The notes: generated from the sequence alone by a model not told the origin. DNA of 64,000 nt from Dromiciops gliroides (GCF_019393635.1 NC_057863.1:646140660-646204659); one strand, 5' to 3'; positions 22,797 through 33,527 are shown, counted from the stretch's first letter. Numbers and translations: made by a program.

Positions 22797-23069
22797 ATAA
22801 TAATAACAATAGCTAGCATTTATATAGAGCCTACTATGTGCCAGATACTGTGATAGGTGCATTATGAATATTGTCTCATTTGATCTTCACGACAATCCTG
22901 GGAGGAAGGTACAATCATAACTCCATTTTACAGTTGAGAAAACAGAGGTAGACAGAGATGAAATGGACTTGCCCCAGGTTACCTAGCTAGTAAGTGTCTG
23001 AGTCTGAATTTGAACTCAAGTCTTTGTGACTACAGACCTAACACTCTTCCACTGTGCCATGTAGCACCC
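22797..23069 (-). mobile_element. MIR/THER1-type SINE, near full length
   Basis: AGCTAGCATTTATATAGAGC, CTACTATGTGCCAGATACTG, TTTACAGTTGAGAAAACAGA and CCACTGTGCCATGTAGCACC in order. Confidence 0.75.
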
Positions 23070-23213
23070 CCTAAGCCAGGGGCTTTAGGTCCAGAAGTAC
23101 AGGATCTCAGGATTAGGAGGTACTTGGTGGACATCCAGTCCAACACATTACTGTAGCAGCATGATGTGACAGGCCACCTGAGGCTCATTTAGAAGTATTA
23201 TCAAAATGGTTAT

Positions 23214-23362
23214 GGGGTAGCTAGGTGGCACAGTGGATAGAGCACTGGCCCTGGATTCAGGAGGACCTGAGTTCAAATCTGGTCTTAGACACTTAACACT
23301 TACTAGCTGTGTGACCCTGGGCAAGTCACTTAACCCCAATTGCCTCACCAAAAAAAAAAAAA
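23214..23362 (+). mobile_element. Short SINE
   Basis: Type A; imperfect flanking repeat AATGGTTA / ATTGGTTA. Confidence 0.9.
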
Positions 23363-23519
23363 ATTGGTTACTGCAACAACCACCCCAACTCCCACTGACT
23401 CATTTCCTAATTTACTTTTTCTTCTGGTCTGAAGGCAGTCTAGTAGTGTATATATTCTGGAATATATCATAAATTACCAAAAAAAAAAAGTAAAACTCAT
23501 CGATCTGAGTCACCATTTC

Positions 23520-23612
23520 CTCACTTTTGTTTTTGTATCCCCAGTACCTGGCTTACTATGTGCCTAGCACACAGTAGGCACTTAATAAATGCTTAGTGAA
23601 TGAATTAATTCA
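23520..23612 (+). mobile_element. L2 LINE tail
   Basis: TGTATCCCCAGTACCTGGC, CTAGCACACAGTAGGCACTT and AATAAATGCTTAGTGAATGA. Confidence 0.65.
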
Positions 23613-23629
23613 GCTCCTGTTCAAATCTG

Positions 23630-24030
23630 TGAAGCTCTTTTTGAATTCTGACTGTCATCCAGTGTGCTAACAAACCCTCCCAGCTTTGAGCCATCTGTAC
23701 ATTTGATAAGTAAAGTATCTATACCTTTATTCAGGTAGTTGACAAACATGTTATACAGTGTAGGGCCAAGCTCAGATATCCAGGTCACTCTACTGAAGAC
23801 CTCTTTCCAAGCTGACCTCAAAGCATCAAAGAATCTCCCACCCCTGGAAGAACTAAGCAATATCAAGAGCAGATCCAGAAGACATGAGGAAGTTACAGCA
23901 ATATGGAAGGATGACTCATAGGCTTTCCTTAGTGAGTCAAACAAATGAGTTGGTGGAATTGGTTCCCTCATGTATCTGACAGAAAAATTTGCTAATATAA
24001 AATGTAACATCCCTGCCACTCCCTCTTAAT
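23630..24030 (-). mobile_element. L3/CR1 LINE reverse-transcriptase remnant
   Basis: The minus strand translates to ELGPTLYNMFVNYLNKGIDT, TLLIKCTDGSKLGGFVSTLD and then SQNSK. This matches the CR1 pattern LGP.LFNIFINDL..G....L.KFADDTKLGG. The DD of the catalytic ADD triad reads DG, so it is inactive. Confidence 0.7.
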
Positions 24031-24082
24031 GATCCTAATAATATCAGAATTGCAGTAATGTCCTTGCATTCCTTGTTGTTGT

Positions 24083-24270
24083 TGCTTGTCTTTTTTTCTC
24101 GAAGAGGACCATGACATTGGGAGGCGATGTCATGACTTGCAGTGAATTGGATTTAAGTGATGCAGGTCTGTGCAAGGTCACCAGCCTCACTCTCTTCTCC
24201 AGAACCATCTGGGTCCAGGATGACTGGAGATGGCCCTGGATGCAGTGGGAGACCTTGGCCTTTTCCCCTT
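24083..24270 (-). mobile_element. RTE-tailed SINE
   Basis: It starts TCTCGAAGAGGACCATGACA and includes GGAGGCGATGTCATGACTTG and GATGACTGGAGATGGCCCTG. A short SINE is inserted just after it. Confidence 0.7.
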
Positions 24271-24286
24271 GCATTGTTACTACTCT

Positions 24287-24450
24287 TTTGTTTTTTTGTT
24301 TTGTTTTGTTTTTTTGGTGAGGCAATTGGGGTTTTGTGACTTGCCCAGGGTCACACAGCTAGTAAGTGTTAAGTGTCTGAGGCCGATTTTGAACTCAGGT
24401 CCTCCTGAATCCAAGGCCAGTGCTTTATCCACTGTGCCACCTAGCTGCCC
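24287..24450 (-). mobile_element. Short SINE
   Basis: Type A; target duplication CATTGTTACTACTCTT, perfect over 16 bp. Confidence 0.94.
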
Positions 24451-24479
24451 CCATTGTTACTACTCTTGATTACATTGGG

Positions 24480-24800
24480 CTGAGGCACACCTTGAGACCT
24501 TTCCTTGTAAACAAAGCCAGTTTGAGCCAGACCAGTTTCCAAAGTAGTTTCCGATACCTTACTCCCTTCCACTGGGATTGGTGTCATGAGGCACAAAATA
24601 GCTGGAAGTGGTTTTCTTTCCTTGAATTGCTGAGGGTGGTTGGCATCTCATGACCAGGCTTCACTGCCTAATATGATCCCCTTCCCCTTTTCTCCTAAAA
24701 GACCCTTTCCTGTAAGCCTCCTGGTGGGACATCCCTCAGGGTGTCAGGTTTGTGACTCTGTTATCTTGATTAAAGACGTCTTTATTCCTCCACTTATGAA
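24480..24800 (+). mobile_element. Candidate LTR remnant
   Basis: It ends with GATTAAAGACGTCTTTATTCC, similar to the end of the 6.05-6.64 kb candidate. No terminal repeats or target duplication were found. Confidence 0.3.
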
Positions 24801-24867
24801 TTTGATTTATTTTAGGACTTGATATACCTAAAGACAAAAGAAAGCATAATTTACTCAGATACTTACT

Positions 24868-25068
24868 TGTTTGTCCTTCGTTCTTGAAGAGGATCATGAC
24901 ATTGGGAGGTGATGTCATGACTTGTAGTGAATTGGATTTAAGTGAAGAAGGGCTCTGCAAAGTCACTAGCCTCATTCTCTCCTCCAAAGCGATCTGGATC
25001 CAGTGGCAAAATATGCATCAGGATGACTGGAGATGGCCCCAGTGCAGTGGGAGACCCTGGCCTTTTTA
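24868..25068 (-). mobile_element. RTE-tailed SINE
   Basis: It opens with TTTGTCCTTCGTTCTTGAAG and follows the 24.1 kb copy closely; a 15-bp stretch near 25005 is extra. Confidence 0.7.
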
Positions 25069-25292
25069 AGCTAAGGTCTTTCCCAGGTCTCAGTTTGCCT
25101 GAGGCTAGGTAAGAAGTGAGGCAAAGAATGGCTCCTTTTTGTCAAAACAAGTAAATAAATGAATTCCAGAGGAAAAGCAACATAAATACCATCATAAAAA
25201 GCCAGTATCTGTTGTCAGAGGTAGAGAAATTCTGTGAAGAATGAAATGACCCCCCCTCCCCCAACCAAGTCAACATCTATATTGACACTTGT

Positions 25293-25490
25293 GGCTGTTG
25301 TTCAGTTGTTTTGGTTGTATCTGATTCTTTGTGACCCCATTTGGGGCTTTCTTGACAAAGGTACTGGAGTTATTTGCCATTTCCTTCTCTAACTCATTTT
25401 ATAGATGAGGAAACTGAGGCAAACAGGATGAAATAACTTGCCCAGGGTCACACAGCTAGTAAGTGTCTGGGGCCAGATTTGAATTCAGTA
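25293..25490 (-). mobile_element. MAR1-type CORE-SINE, head missing
   Basis: From GTTGTTCAGTTGTTTTGG through ATTTGAATTCAG. Confidence 0.82.
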
Positions 25491-25591
25491 ATGCATTTAG
25501 TACTAAGAATCAAAAAGAGCCAAAGTTTTGTAGACTACTCAGAAGCCTCATATCTGTATATCATGTAGAATTCATTTAAGAAGAGTCAGAA

Positions 25592-25756
25592 GGGACAGCT
25601 AGGTGGTGCAGTGGATAAAGTACTGGCCTTGGATTCAGGAGGACCTGAGTTCAAATCCAGCCTCAGACACTTGCCACTTCCTAGCTGTGTGACCCTGGGC
25701 AAGTCACTTAACCCCCATTGCCCCGCAAAAAAAAAAAAAAGAAAAGAAAAAAAAAA
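25592..25756 (+). mobile_element. Short SINE
   Basis: Type B; target duplication AAGAAGAGTCAGAAG. Confidence 0.93.
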
Positions 25757-25899
25757 GAAGAGTCAGAAGTCAGGAAGTAAGGGGCACAGCAAGAAGATCA
25801 CCCCCCAAAATGAAATTTCCATTATGATAACAAGTGATGGCTGATCCCTGATGTAATAGTAATTTGTCATTTCAGAATTAGCTGCCTAATTGATGTTAT

Positions 25900-26620
25900 A
25901 CCACCAACTCATTAGGGAAAAAGTCAATTAATACCAAATTAAAAAAGGATAAGAGAACCTATTCAAACAAGTTATGGATGGTGAAAAATGGGGGGGAAGA
26001 GAATTAAAAATAAGACATGGACCCTCTCATCTCCTGTAGAAGTTTAATCTGTGTCTAAACAATTGGAACTTTTTTTTTTTGGTGAGGCAATTGGCTCTAT
26101 CCACTGTGCCATGTAGCTGTCCCTAATTGGAAAAATATTAATTGCTCATGGGTAGGCAGAGCCAATGTAATAAAAATGACAATCCTACCTAAGTTAATTT
26201 ATTTAGTTAGCTCTATACCAAACTATCAATAATATTTTATAAAGCTAGAAAAAATAATAACAAAATTCATCTGGAAAAACAAAAGTTCAAGGACAGAAGT
26301 TTAATCTATGTTAAGCAGTTATAACAAAAAACCTAGACAGCAAGAACTTTATCTCTTTGTTGGGTAGAGGGCTATGTGGCAATCAAAAGACAACAATGAT
26401 TTTTAGCATATAAACTTATTTGCAAATCAGCACAGAAAAGGATGGTGGATAATTCCAAATAATACTGTGATGAGTGGTATAGGGGGAAATGGTTCTGCAG
26501 ATAAGCATTTCTATCATTAAGTGTGGGATCCAACCAAGCCAGATGATCCCAAGAGCTTATCTAAGCAAAACTGGAAGGACAATAAAGAGAAGAAAAAGGG
26601 AATAGATACATTATTTAATT
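25900..26620 (+). mobile_element. Degraded L1 ORF2 internal fragment
   Basis: ATTGCTCATGGGTAGGCAGA, AAAATGACAATCCTACCTAA and AAAATTCATCTGGAAAAACA match the mid ORF2 stretch with PKLIYLF and FIWKN. A deleted SINE interrupts it at 26070-26123. Many frame breaks. Confidence 0.6.
26070..26123 (-). mobile_element. Short SINE with internal deletion
   Basis: The tail (GGTGAGGCAATTGG) joins directly to the head side (CTCTATCCACTGTGCC), so about 90 bp are missing. AATTGGAA flanks both sides. Confidence 0.85.
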
Positions 26621-26936
26621 AATGTTGACAGAAATATCTACATTTGATCTCTAATACCTCATTCCCCAGTGTGCAATAACTAGAAGTAGAAATGGTTTTC
26701 ACAGACAAAGAGAGCAGCTGGACCCAAGTACACAGAGAAGAAAATAATGTTGGAATTGACACAATTTTAGAAAAATTAAGGGATTGTTTTTCAAGATATC
26801 TGAAAGAGGAGAAGATATTAAATGAATAGGAAGTCACTGATCATTGACTACTTGAAAAGAAAAATTAACATTCCTAGCCACCAACCCACATGCCAAATTT
26901 CTCATCTTGATACAATCTTTAAGAAAAGAATAAAGA

Positions 26937-27067
26937 GGGGGCAGCTAGGTGGCACAGTGAATAAAGCACCAGTCCTGGATTCAGGAGGACCTGAGTTCAA
27001 ATTTGGCCTCAGACACTTGACACTTACTAGCTGAGCAAGTCACTTAACCCTCATTGCCCTTCAAAAA
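26937..27067 (+). mobile_element. Short SINE
   Basis: Type B, lacking TGTGACCCTGG-type text after AGCTGAG; its tail leads straight into the GAA array. Confidence 0.9.
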
Positions 27068-27255
27068 GAAGAAGAAGAAGAAGAAGAAGAAGAAGAAGAA
27101 GAAAAGAAGAAGAAGAAGAAGAAGAAGAAGAAGAAGAAGAAGAAGAAGAAGAAGAAGAAGAAGAAGAAGAAGAAGAAGAAGAAGAAGAAGAAGAAGAAGA
27201 AGAAGAAGAAGAAGAAGAAGAAGAAGAAGAAGAAGAAGAAGAAGAAGAAGAAAGA
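27066..27255 (+). repeat. (GAA)n microsatellite, about 190 bp
   Basis: Some 60 GAA units with one GAAAA interruption near 27101, lying between two same-strand SINEs. It reads open in every frame (poly-Lys, Arg, Glu or the complements), which is not a gene. Confidence 0.95.
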
Positions 27256-27257
27256 TA

Positions 27258-27412
27258 GGGGGCAGCTAGGTGGCTCAGTGGATAAAGCACTGGCTCTGGA
27301 TTCAGGAGGACCTGAGTTCAAATCCGGCCTCAGACACTGGGCACTTACTAGCTGTGTGACCCTGGGCAAGTCACTTAACCCCCATTGCCCCACAAAAACA
27401 AACAAACAAACA
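27258..27412 (+). mobile_element. Short SINE
   Basis: Type B with a CAAACAAAC tail; target duplication AAGAAGAAAGATA taken from the end of the GAA array. Confidence 0.92.
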
Positions 27413-27483
27413 ACAAGAAGAAAGATACACAGTTTCTTGATGTAATTATGAAAAAAGGAACATTTCCTATAGTTGAACACTTT

Positions 27484-27626
27484 GGGGGGGGGGGGAGGCA
27501 ATGACGGTTAAGTGACTTCCCCAGCGTCACACAACTAGTAAGTGTGAAGTTTCTAAGGCCAGATTTGAACTCAGGTCCTCCTGAATCCAGGGTCAGTGCT
27601 TTATCCACTGCGCCACCTAGTTGCCT
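27484..27626 (-). mobile_element. Short SINE
   Basis: Type B with its T tail replaced by a G run; followed by (ATT)n at 27627-27653. Confidence 0.88.
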
Positions 27627-27915
27627 TATTATTATTATTATTATTATTATTATTTGAACACATCTTAATAGAAACAAAATTTATGGCTGTGAAGTAGGCC
27701 TCCTGAGGCTCATTAGTACACATCCTCACTTGCTAGAAGGTTGGACCTCAAAGAAAGACCTTTAACTAATTACTTTGTCTTCTTCAGTGGACCTCTCTCC
27801 AACCACTGAAACTGCTTGGACTCATTTCTCAGCCATTAGTGTGCTCTCATCTTCTCCTCATCCCAGTGATGGTGAATATTAGATACTAAAGTACAAATCT
27901 TGTTTTTAGTGTTTG

Positions 27916-28068
27916 ACTAGGCAGCTAGATTTGTCAGTGGATAGAGCTCTGGACCTGTGTTCAAATCTTACTAGCTCTGTGTCCCTGGACAAGTCACTTA
28001 ACCCCTGTTTGCCTTAATCCACAGTAGAAGGAAATGGCAAACTACTACCTTTGGCAAGAAAACCCCAT
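27916..28068 (+). mobile_element. MAR1-type SINE, internally deleted
   Basis: GGCAGCTAGATTTGTCAGTG to GGCAAGAAAACCCC, cut off by the SINE that follows. Confidence 0.75.
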
Positions 28069-28071
28069 ACA

Positions 28072-28219
28072 GGGGCAGCTAGGTGGCACAGTGGATAAAG
28101 TACCAGCCCTGGATTCAGGAGGATCTGAGTTCAAATCCGGCCTCAGACATTTGACACTTGCTAGCTGTGTGACCCTAGGCAAAAAAAGAAAAGAAAAGAA
28201 AAAGAAAGAAAGAAAGAAA
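28072..28219 (+). mobile_element. Short SINE, shortened 3' end
   Basis: It stops after GTGACCCTAGGC and joins an AAAGA-rich tail; target duplication AAAAC(C/T)CCATAC; inserted in a MAR1-type SINE. Confidence 0.9.
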
Positions 28220-28269
28220 ACTCCATACCCCAAACAACAATTTTCAGGAAGTCCCCAACTGCCAGCTGT

Positions 28270-28720
28270 CTGGACATCTCCTTAAGCCCTACCCCTCAAA
28301 GGTCGCACTCCAGATCCAACCTCTCTTTCCAATGTATGCCAGTGCACTAGCTCCATAAACCTTTTCCTTTCTCACTCTTTCCATAGTCTGACACCTTTCA
28401 AATTTCCCTTTTACTATCCAGGGCACCATCGGCCTCCTGGTTACTCAATCCTGTAACCTACTGTGTCATCATTGACTCCTCATTCTCTTTAACCCCCCAT
28501 ATCCAATCTATTGTCAAGTGCTGTTAATTCTACCTTTACAATGTCTCTCACATACACTTTCCTTTTCTACACTCATGCAGCCACTACCCCGGTATTCTCA
28601 TCACCTCACACCCAGACAATTGCAATATCCTAATTCCTCTTCCTGCTTCAAGACTCCAAACCTGGCTCCTTTTAACTATTTCCACTCTTTGTATTTTTAT
28701 ATATTACTCACTTTCACATA
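28270..28720 (+). mobile_element. L2 LINE fragment
   Basis: CCCCATATCCAATCTATTGT, TCAAGTGCTGTTAATTCTAC and GACAATTGCAATATCCTAAT follow the L2 3' coding/UTR region. An L1 inserted after it. Confidence 0.65.
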
Positions 28721-28770
28721 CTCCAAGATCTGCCCGGAGTCAGTAAGACCTGAGTTCAAAACCAGCCTCA

Positions 28771-29310
28771 GAAAGAATTGGAAATTGAGGGAATGCCCAT
28801 CAATAGGGGAATGGCTAAACAAGTTGTGGTATATGAATGTAATGGAATACTATTGTGCTGTAAGAAATGATGAGCAGGAGGAATTCAAAGAAACCTGGGA
28901 GGACTTACATGAACTGATGCTGACTGAGAGGAGCAGAACCAGGAGAATATTGTACACAGTAACAGCAACATTGTGTGATGAACAGTGGGGATAGACTTGG
29001 CTCTTTTCAGCAGTGCAATGATCCAAAATGGTTTCAAAGAACTCATGATAGAAAATGTTCTCCACATCCAGAAAAAAGAACTGTGGATTATGAATGCAGA
29101 TTGAACCATACGGTTTCTACTTTTGAACTGTTTGTGTTTTTTTTTAAGTGAGGCAATTGGGGTTAAGTGACTTGCCCAGGGTCACACAGCTAGTAAGTGT
29201 TAAATGTCTGAGGCTGGATTTGAACTCAGGTCCTCCTGACTCCAGGGCTGGTGCTCTATCCACTGCGCCACCTAGCTGCCCCTTTGAACTGTTTTTTTTT
29301 TTCCTTCTTT
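28771..29310 (+). mobile_element. L1 3' fragment split by a SINE
   Basis: It encodes the ORF2 end (NWKLRECPSIGEWLNKLWYM, MEYYCAVRNDEQEEF) and then the 3' UTR. A short SINE entered at 29138-29281. The L1 itself lies inside L2 sequence. Confidence 0.85.
29138..29281 (-). mobile_element. Short SINE
   Basis: Type A; target duplication TTTGAACTGTTT; splits the L1. Confidence 0.93.
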
Positions 29311-29317
29311 TTTAAGG

Positions 29318-29442
29318 TTTTCCCCATGTGCTCTGTGGAGAAGGAAATGGAAGACCACTGCAGTATCTCTGCCAAGAAAACCCCAAATGGGGTCACAAAG
29401 AGTCAGACACAACTGAAAACAACAACTGAAAACAACAAAAAA
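29318..29442 (+). mobile_element. MAR1-type SINE, 3' part
   Basis: AGAAGGAAATGGAAGACCAC through GTCAGACACAACTGAAAACA. Confidence 0.8.
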
Positions 29443-29486
29443 TCTAGAAACACTGCAATTCTTACTGTCCTTCAGAAATGATGCTT

Positions 29487-29650
29487 GGGGGCAGCTAGGT
29501 GGCCCAGTGGATAAAGCACTGGCCCTGTATTCAGGAGGACCTGAGTTCAAATCTGACCTCAGACACTTGACATTTACTAGCTGTGTGACCCTGTTCAAGT
29601 CACATAACCCCAATTGCCCTGCAAATAAATAAATAAATTTGAAAAAAAGA
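29487..29650 (+). mobile_element. Short SINE
   Basis: Intermediate end CCAATTGCCCTGC with an AAATAAAT tail; target duplication AGAAATGATGCT. Confidence 0.92.
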
Positions 29651-29659
29651 AATGATGCT

Positions 29660-30005
29660 CTATCCTCCAATTCTTTGCCTTTTTAATCGGCTGCCACCAT
29701 TCCTAGAATGTTCTCTCTTCTCACCTCTGCTTCCTGGGTTCCTTGACTTCCTTTGAATCTCAGCTCAAAACCCACCATTCACAGGAAGCATTTTTTGGTC
29801 CTCTCCAAAGCTAGCACCTTCCCTCTATTATTGTCTTTCACTTAGCCTGGATATAGCTCCTACCCAGCTATTCAGCCACTGTCCCCTCACACCCTGTTAG
29901 AATGAATGCTTCTTGAGCATCCGTTTTTCTTTTTATCCCCAAAGGTTACCTCTGGGCTTGGTGCATACCAAGCACTTAAATACTTGTTGACAGACTTACT
30001 GAAAG
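29660..30005 (+). mobile_element. L2 LINE 3' end
   Basis: CTAGAATGTTCTCTCTTCTC, CAGCTCAAAACCCACCATTC, CAGGAAGCATTTTTTGGTCC and a CACTTAAATACTTGTTGACA tail. It probably continues the 28.27 kb piece. Confidence 0.7.
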
Positions 30006-30359
30006 ATGTAGAGGATAAAAGATCTTGCCATTTGTTATTTGTAGATTAATATTTTCATAAAAGCCGTATAATCCACGTGTCATTTGATTCCCAACTCCAT
30101 TTCTCTTCCTACCCAGGGGAACCTTGGAAATGTCATGTGTGACTCATCTGGTTTTCCCCCAAATAATCCTTGGTTTCCCTGTAAGCATTCAGGCTAATAA
30201 GACAGTGAAGAGACAGAACTTATGCCTTTCTGGATTAAACAACCTTCCCCTCTGGTGAAGCCTACCTTTTCTTGGTATGGTAGATTCACTTAGAGTCCAG
30301 GTCAATATCCAGGGCTGAGTCTAGGGTTTTTCCTCTACTTCATGTTTCAGTGCTCAATT

Positions 30360-30571
30360 TACAAAAATAATTATAATTATAATAGATTTGATCCTCTCAA
30401 TCACCCTATGAGATGACTGTTGTTATCACCCCCATTTTATAGATGAGGTGACTGAGGCAGAGTTGAGTGACTTGTCCAAGGTCACACATAGCTAGTAAGT
30501 TACTAAGGTAGGATTTGAATTTCTGGAATACCTTTAGCTCAGGCAGCCTATTCACTGACGCCTAGTTGCCC
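30360..30571 (-). mobile_element. MIR-type SINE
   Basis: TTTTATAGATGAGGTGACTG and CAAGGTCACACATAGCTAGT. Confidence 0.7.
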
Positions 30572-31150
30572 ATATTTGTGCCCAGTTCTGGTCCCTTCTT
30601 TGATTGTATCTTTCTAGCAGCAGCTTGGACCCTTACACTAAGGCTACACCTTACTGTAGATTGATCCCATAGTCCGTCTCTGAAGGAGAAGACCATGTGG
30701 TCCTACGGGTAGAGCATGAAACTTAGATATGTATGATGTGCTTTGCAAACCTTTGAACCCCACATAGATTAAAAATCACATGCATTTGATAGTGGCTCCC
30801 CATGGCACATGGCTCCCTAAGAGAGTCTAAGGGTGCCTCTCTCCAGACTTGGATGCAGGCTCTCATTCCAATCTTATCTTTTCAAGGTCCTTTTGTTACC
30901 TCAGATCTGAAGGTAGACTCTATGAAGGAAGGAGGGTGGGGAAGGCTGGCCTTTGTGAAGGAAGGAGGGGGAGGGATGAGGGCTTCACCATACGCCTTGA
31001 TAGATGTGGTTCCCGCCAGCCTGAAATCTTTCTCAATAAGGCACCTCTCATGCATATGTTAAGATTGCATAACATGCAGTAGTAGAGTTAGCTGCAGAGA
31101 TAACTTTGTCTGGTGATTCTCAGATTATTAATATCAGTCAAAGTATATTA
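30572..31150. other. Unassigned stretch
   Basis: No gene or repeat recognised; it includes a GAAGGAGGG-rich patch near 30925-30975. Confidence 0.4.
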
Positions 31151-31152
31151 TT

Positions 31153-31409
31153 TAGGGTAGATAGGTAGTGCAATAGAAAGAGCGCTGGACTTGGAGTCAG
31201 AAGATCTGAGTTCAAATCCAGCTGAAGACACTTCCTTGCTCAGTGACCCTGGGCAAGGCACTTAAAAAACAACAACAACACCTGTTTGCCTCAGTTTCCT
31301 CATCTGTAAAATGGGGATAGTAATAGCACCTACCTCCCAGGGTTGTGAGGATAGAATGAGATAATATTTGCAAAGCACTTAAAGCATTAAGCAATTGCTA
31401 GCTATTATG
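31153..31409 (+). mobile_element. MIR/THER1-type SINE, near full length
   Basis: AGAGCGCTGGACTTGGAGTC, CTCATCTGTAAAATGGGGAT, ACCTACCTCCCAGGGTTGTG and CAATTGCTAGCTATTAT; a CAACAACAA insert sits in the middle. Confidence 0.75.
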
Positions 31410-31570
31410 ACAACTACTTGTTATTACTAATGCAACTTCATCTCCAGAGGACCTATGTTGAAGTATGTTATCCACTTCCTAACAAGCAGATGATGGAGTT
31501 AAGATGAAGAATAAGATACATTTTTGGACGTGGCTAATGCGGTCATTTGTTTTGCTTGACTGTGTATCTA
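31410..31570 (+). mobile_element. L1-like 3' UTR remnant
   Basis: CCAGAGGACC, GATGATGGAGTTAAGATGAA and CATTTGTTTTGCTTGACTGT recall the second L1-like 3' end. Confidence 0.35.
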
Positions 31571-31574
31571 TTTA

Positions 31575-31838
31575 GGGCAGCTAGGTGGCGCCATAGTGGA
31601 TAGAGTACCAGGCCTGGACACAGGAAGATTCATCTTCATGAGTTCAAATCCAGCCTCAGACACTTACTAGCTGTGTGACCCTGGACAAGTCACTTCATCC
31701 TGTTTGCCTCAGTTTCCTTATCTGTAAAAATGAGCTGGAAAAGGAAATGACAAACCACTCCAGCATCTTTGCCAAGAAAATTCCAAATGGGGTCACAAAA
31801 AGTAGGACACAATTGAAATAACTGAACAACAACAACAA
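31575..31838 (+). mobile_element. MAR1-type CORE-SINE
   Basis: Full length; has the longer box B spacing (GGAAGATTCATCTTCATGAG) and a CAACAACAACAA tail. Confidence 0.88.
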
Positions 31839-32079
31839 ATACGAGGAGGTTGAAGGAGATAACTTCTTCTAGCTCTAAAGCCTAGGACTTGTCCCAGGTC
31901 ACATAGGTGAGAGAGTGACAGGATCCTACCCAATCCCTTCATTTCTCAGCTGTAGTCCAAAGGTTACTCATGTAGTAACTGGCAGAATGGAATCCAAATC
32001 TGGCCCTCTAGACTACTAAAGCTCCGGCTTTAGTAGTAGAGCCAGAATTTGAACCCAAACCCTCTGATTTAGAGCCTAG

Positions 32080-32730
32080 GGCTTGTTTTACCCACATCTG
32101 TAAAACCTAAACTCAGAGCTCAGGGCTCTTTCCACTACCTACCTCGCCTCCCCACATCTCCCCTCTAGTTTGCCACCTGCCTGTCCCAAGGTAGATAAGC
32201 AGTTGCCTGCGGCAGGCATTGGCTCAGTTGCCTCCCCCTTGCAGACGGTGCTTCTGACTAAGAACATGACTGAGCAGGGTCATTGAGGCTGCCAATGGGC
32301 CTTTGCATCATCCGAGTTTTCTCAGCAGCCAGGGCCTGTGTAAACAGAGGGTGAGCTCATCGGCCGTGCCGCTGACATTTAGAAGCTACCTTCCTTCCAG
32401 GTGCTGACTGGTTGGCCACAGGCCACAGGCTCTGTGTCACAGGAGGTGATGAAATCAGCCCAGCAGCAGCAGGGAAGAGCTGGGTCTGTCTCCAGGCATC
32501 TGAAGGGCTTGGGCCTTTCCTGACATTCTCTGTGTAAGGGACCTCTCAGCTCTAACATTGTCTGTCCTAAGGCCTCTCCTGCATCTCATCTCCTTGTTCT
32601 CCTTTCCAAAGCTCCACCAGCTAACGTCCATTTCCTCTTTCACATGCTTTGTTGAAGGAAGCAGGTATATTCATCCTGGAGCAAAGAAGACTCAGATGCA
32701 ATCAATCAATATTTATTAAGAGCCTACTAT
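32080..32730. other. Unique-looking sequence, possible regulatory segment
   Basis: About 600 bp with no SINE, LINE or LTR. It contains an AP-1/MARE-like ATGACTGAGCA near 32266 and GC-rich text. No exon seen. Confidence 0.4.
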
Positions 32731-32732
32731 GT

Positions 32733-32879
32733 GGGGGGCGGCTAGGTGGTACAGTGGATAAAGCACTGGCCTTGGATTCAGTAGGACCTGAGTTCAAATC
32801 CAGCCTCAGACACTTGACACTTACTAGCTGTGTGACCTTGGGCAAGTCACTTAACCCTCATTGCCCTACCCCCCCCCAA
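32733..32879 (+). mobile_element. Short SINE
   Basis: Type B; target duplication AGAGCCTACTATGTG, perfect. Confidence 0.94.
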
Positions 32880-32897
32880 AGAGCCTACTATGTGCTA

Positions 32898-33159
32898 AGC
32901 AGCTAGGCAGCCTCATAGCAGATAGAGCGCCAGACCTGAAGTCAGGAAGACCCATCTCCCAGAATTCAAATCTGACCTCAGACCCAGCTGTGTGACCCTG
33001 GACGAGTCACTTCACCCTGTTTGCCTTAGCTTCCTCATTTGTAAAAGGAGCTGGAGAATGAAATGGCGAGCTACTGTAGTAGTGCCTCTGCCAAGAAACC
33101 CCCAAATGGGGTCACAAAAAGTGAGACAGGACTGAAATGACCAGACAGCGACAACAAAA
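32898..33159 (+). mobile_element. MAR1-type CORE-SINE
   Basis: Full length but diverged (GCAGCTAGGCAGCCTCATAG start; GACAGCGACAACAAAA end). Confidence 0.85.
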
Positions 33160-33343
33160 ATATATACATACACGTATGTTTTCAATTGTTTGCATGTGTA
33201 AACATATATGGACATGTATGTATGCTTATGTTTGTTTACATGTAGGTGTGCATGTACAAATGCTTACATTTATGGCTAGTTAGTATGGCCTCCTTATGCA
33301 GGGGAAATAGTATTAGAATCAAAGTAAAAAATCTTGAGGTCCT

Positions 33344-33488
33344 GGGGGCAGCTAGGTGGCACAGCGGAAAAAAGCACTGGCCCTGGATTCAGGAGGACCT
33401 GAATTCAAATCCAGCCTCAGACACTTGACACTTATTAGTTGTGTGACCTTGGGCAAGTCACTTAATCCTCATTGCCCCCCCCCCCCAA
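33344..33488 (+). mobile_element. Short tRNA-derived SINE (reference description)
   Basis: The layout shared by the copies listed below: a tRNA-like head (GGGGCAGCTAGGTGGCACAG), a box B (GAGTTCAAATCC-like), ACTTACTAGCTGTGTGACCC, CAAGTCACTTAA, then one of two ends: type A, CCAATTGCCTCACC; type B, CCATTGCCCCGC. An A-rich tail follows. This copy is type B with a C-run and has target duplication AAATCTTGAGGTC. Confidence 0.95.
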
Positions 33489-33527
33489 ATCTTGAGGTCA
33501 AGTCCCAGTCTTGCCGCTGACTGTGTG

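Noticed and set aside
23621..24019. 132-codon minus-strand open frame as a gene
   Set aside because: Part matches CR1/L3 reverse transcriptase, with the catalytic aspartate pair broken.
27051..27501. Long open frames of poly-Ser, poly-Lys/Arg or poly-Phe
   Set aside because: They are translations of the GAA microsatellite plus SINE sequence.
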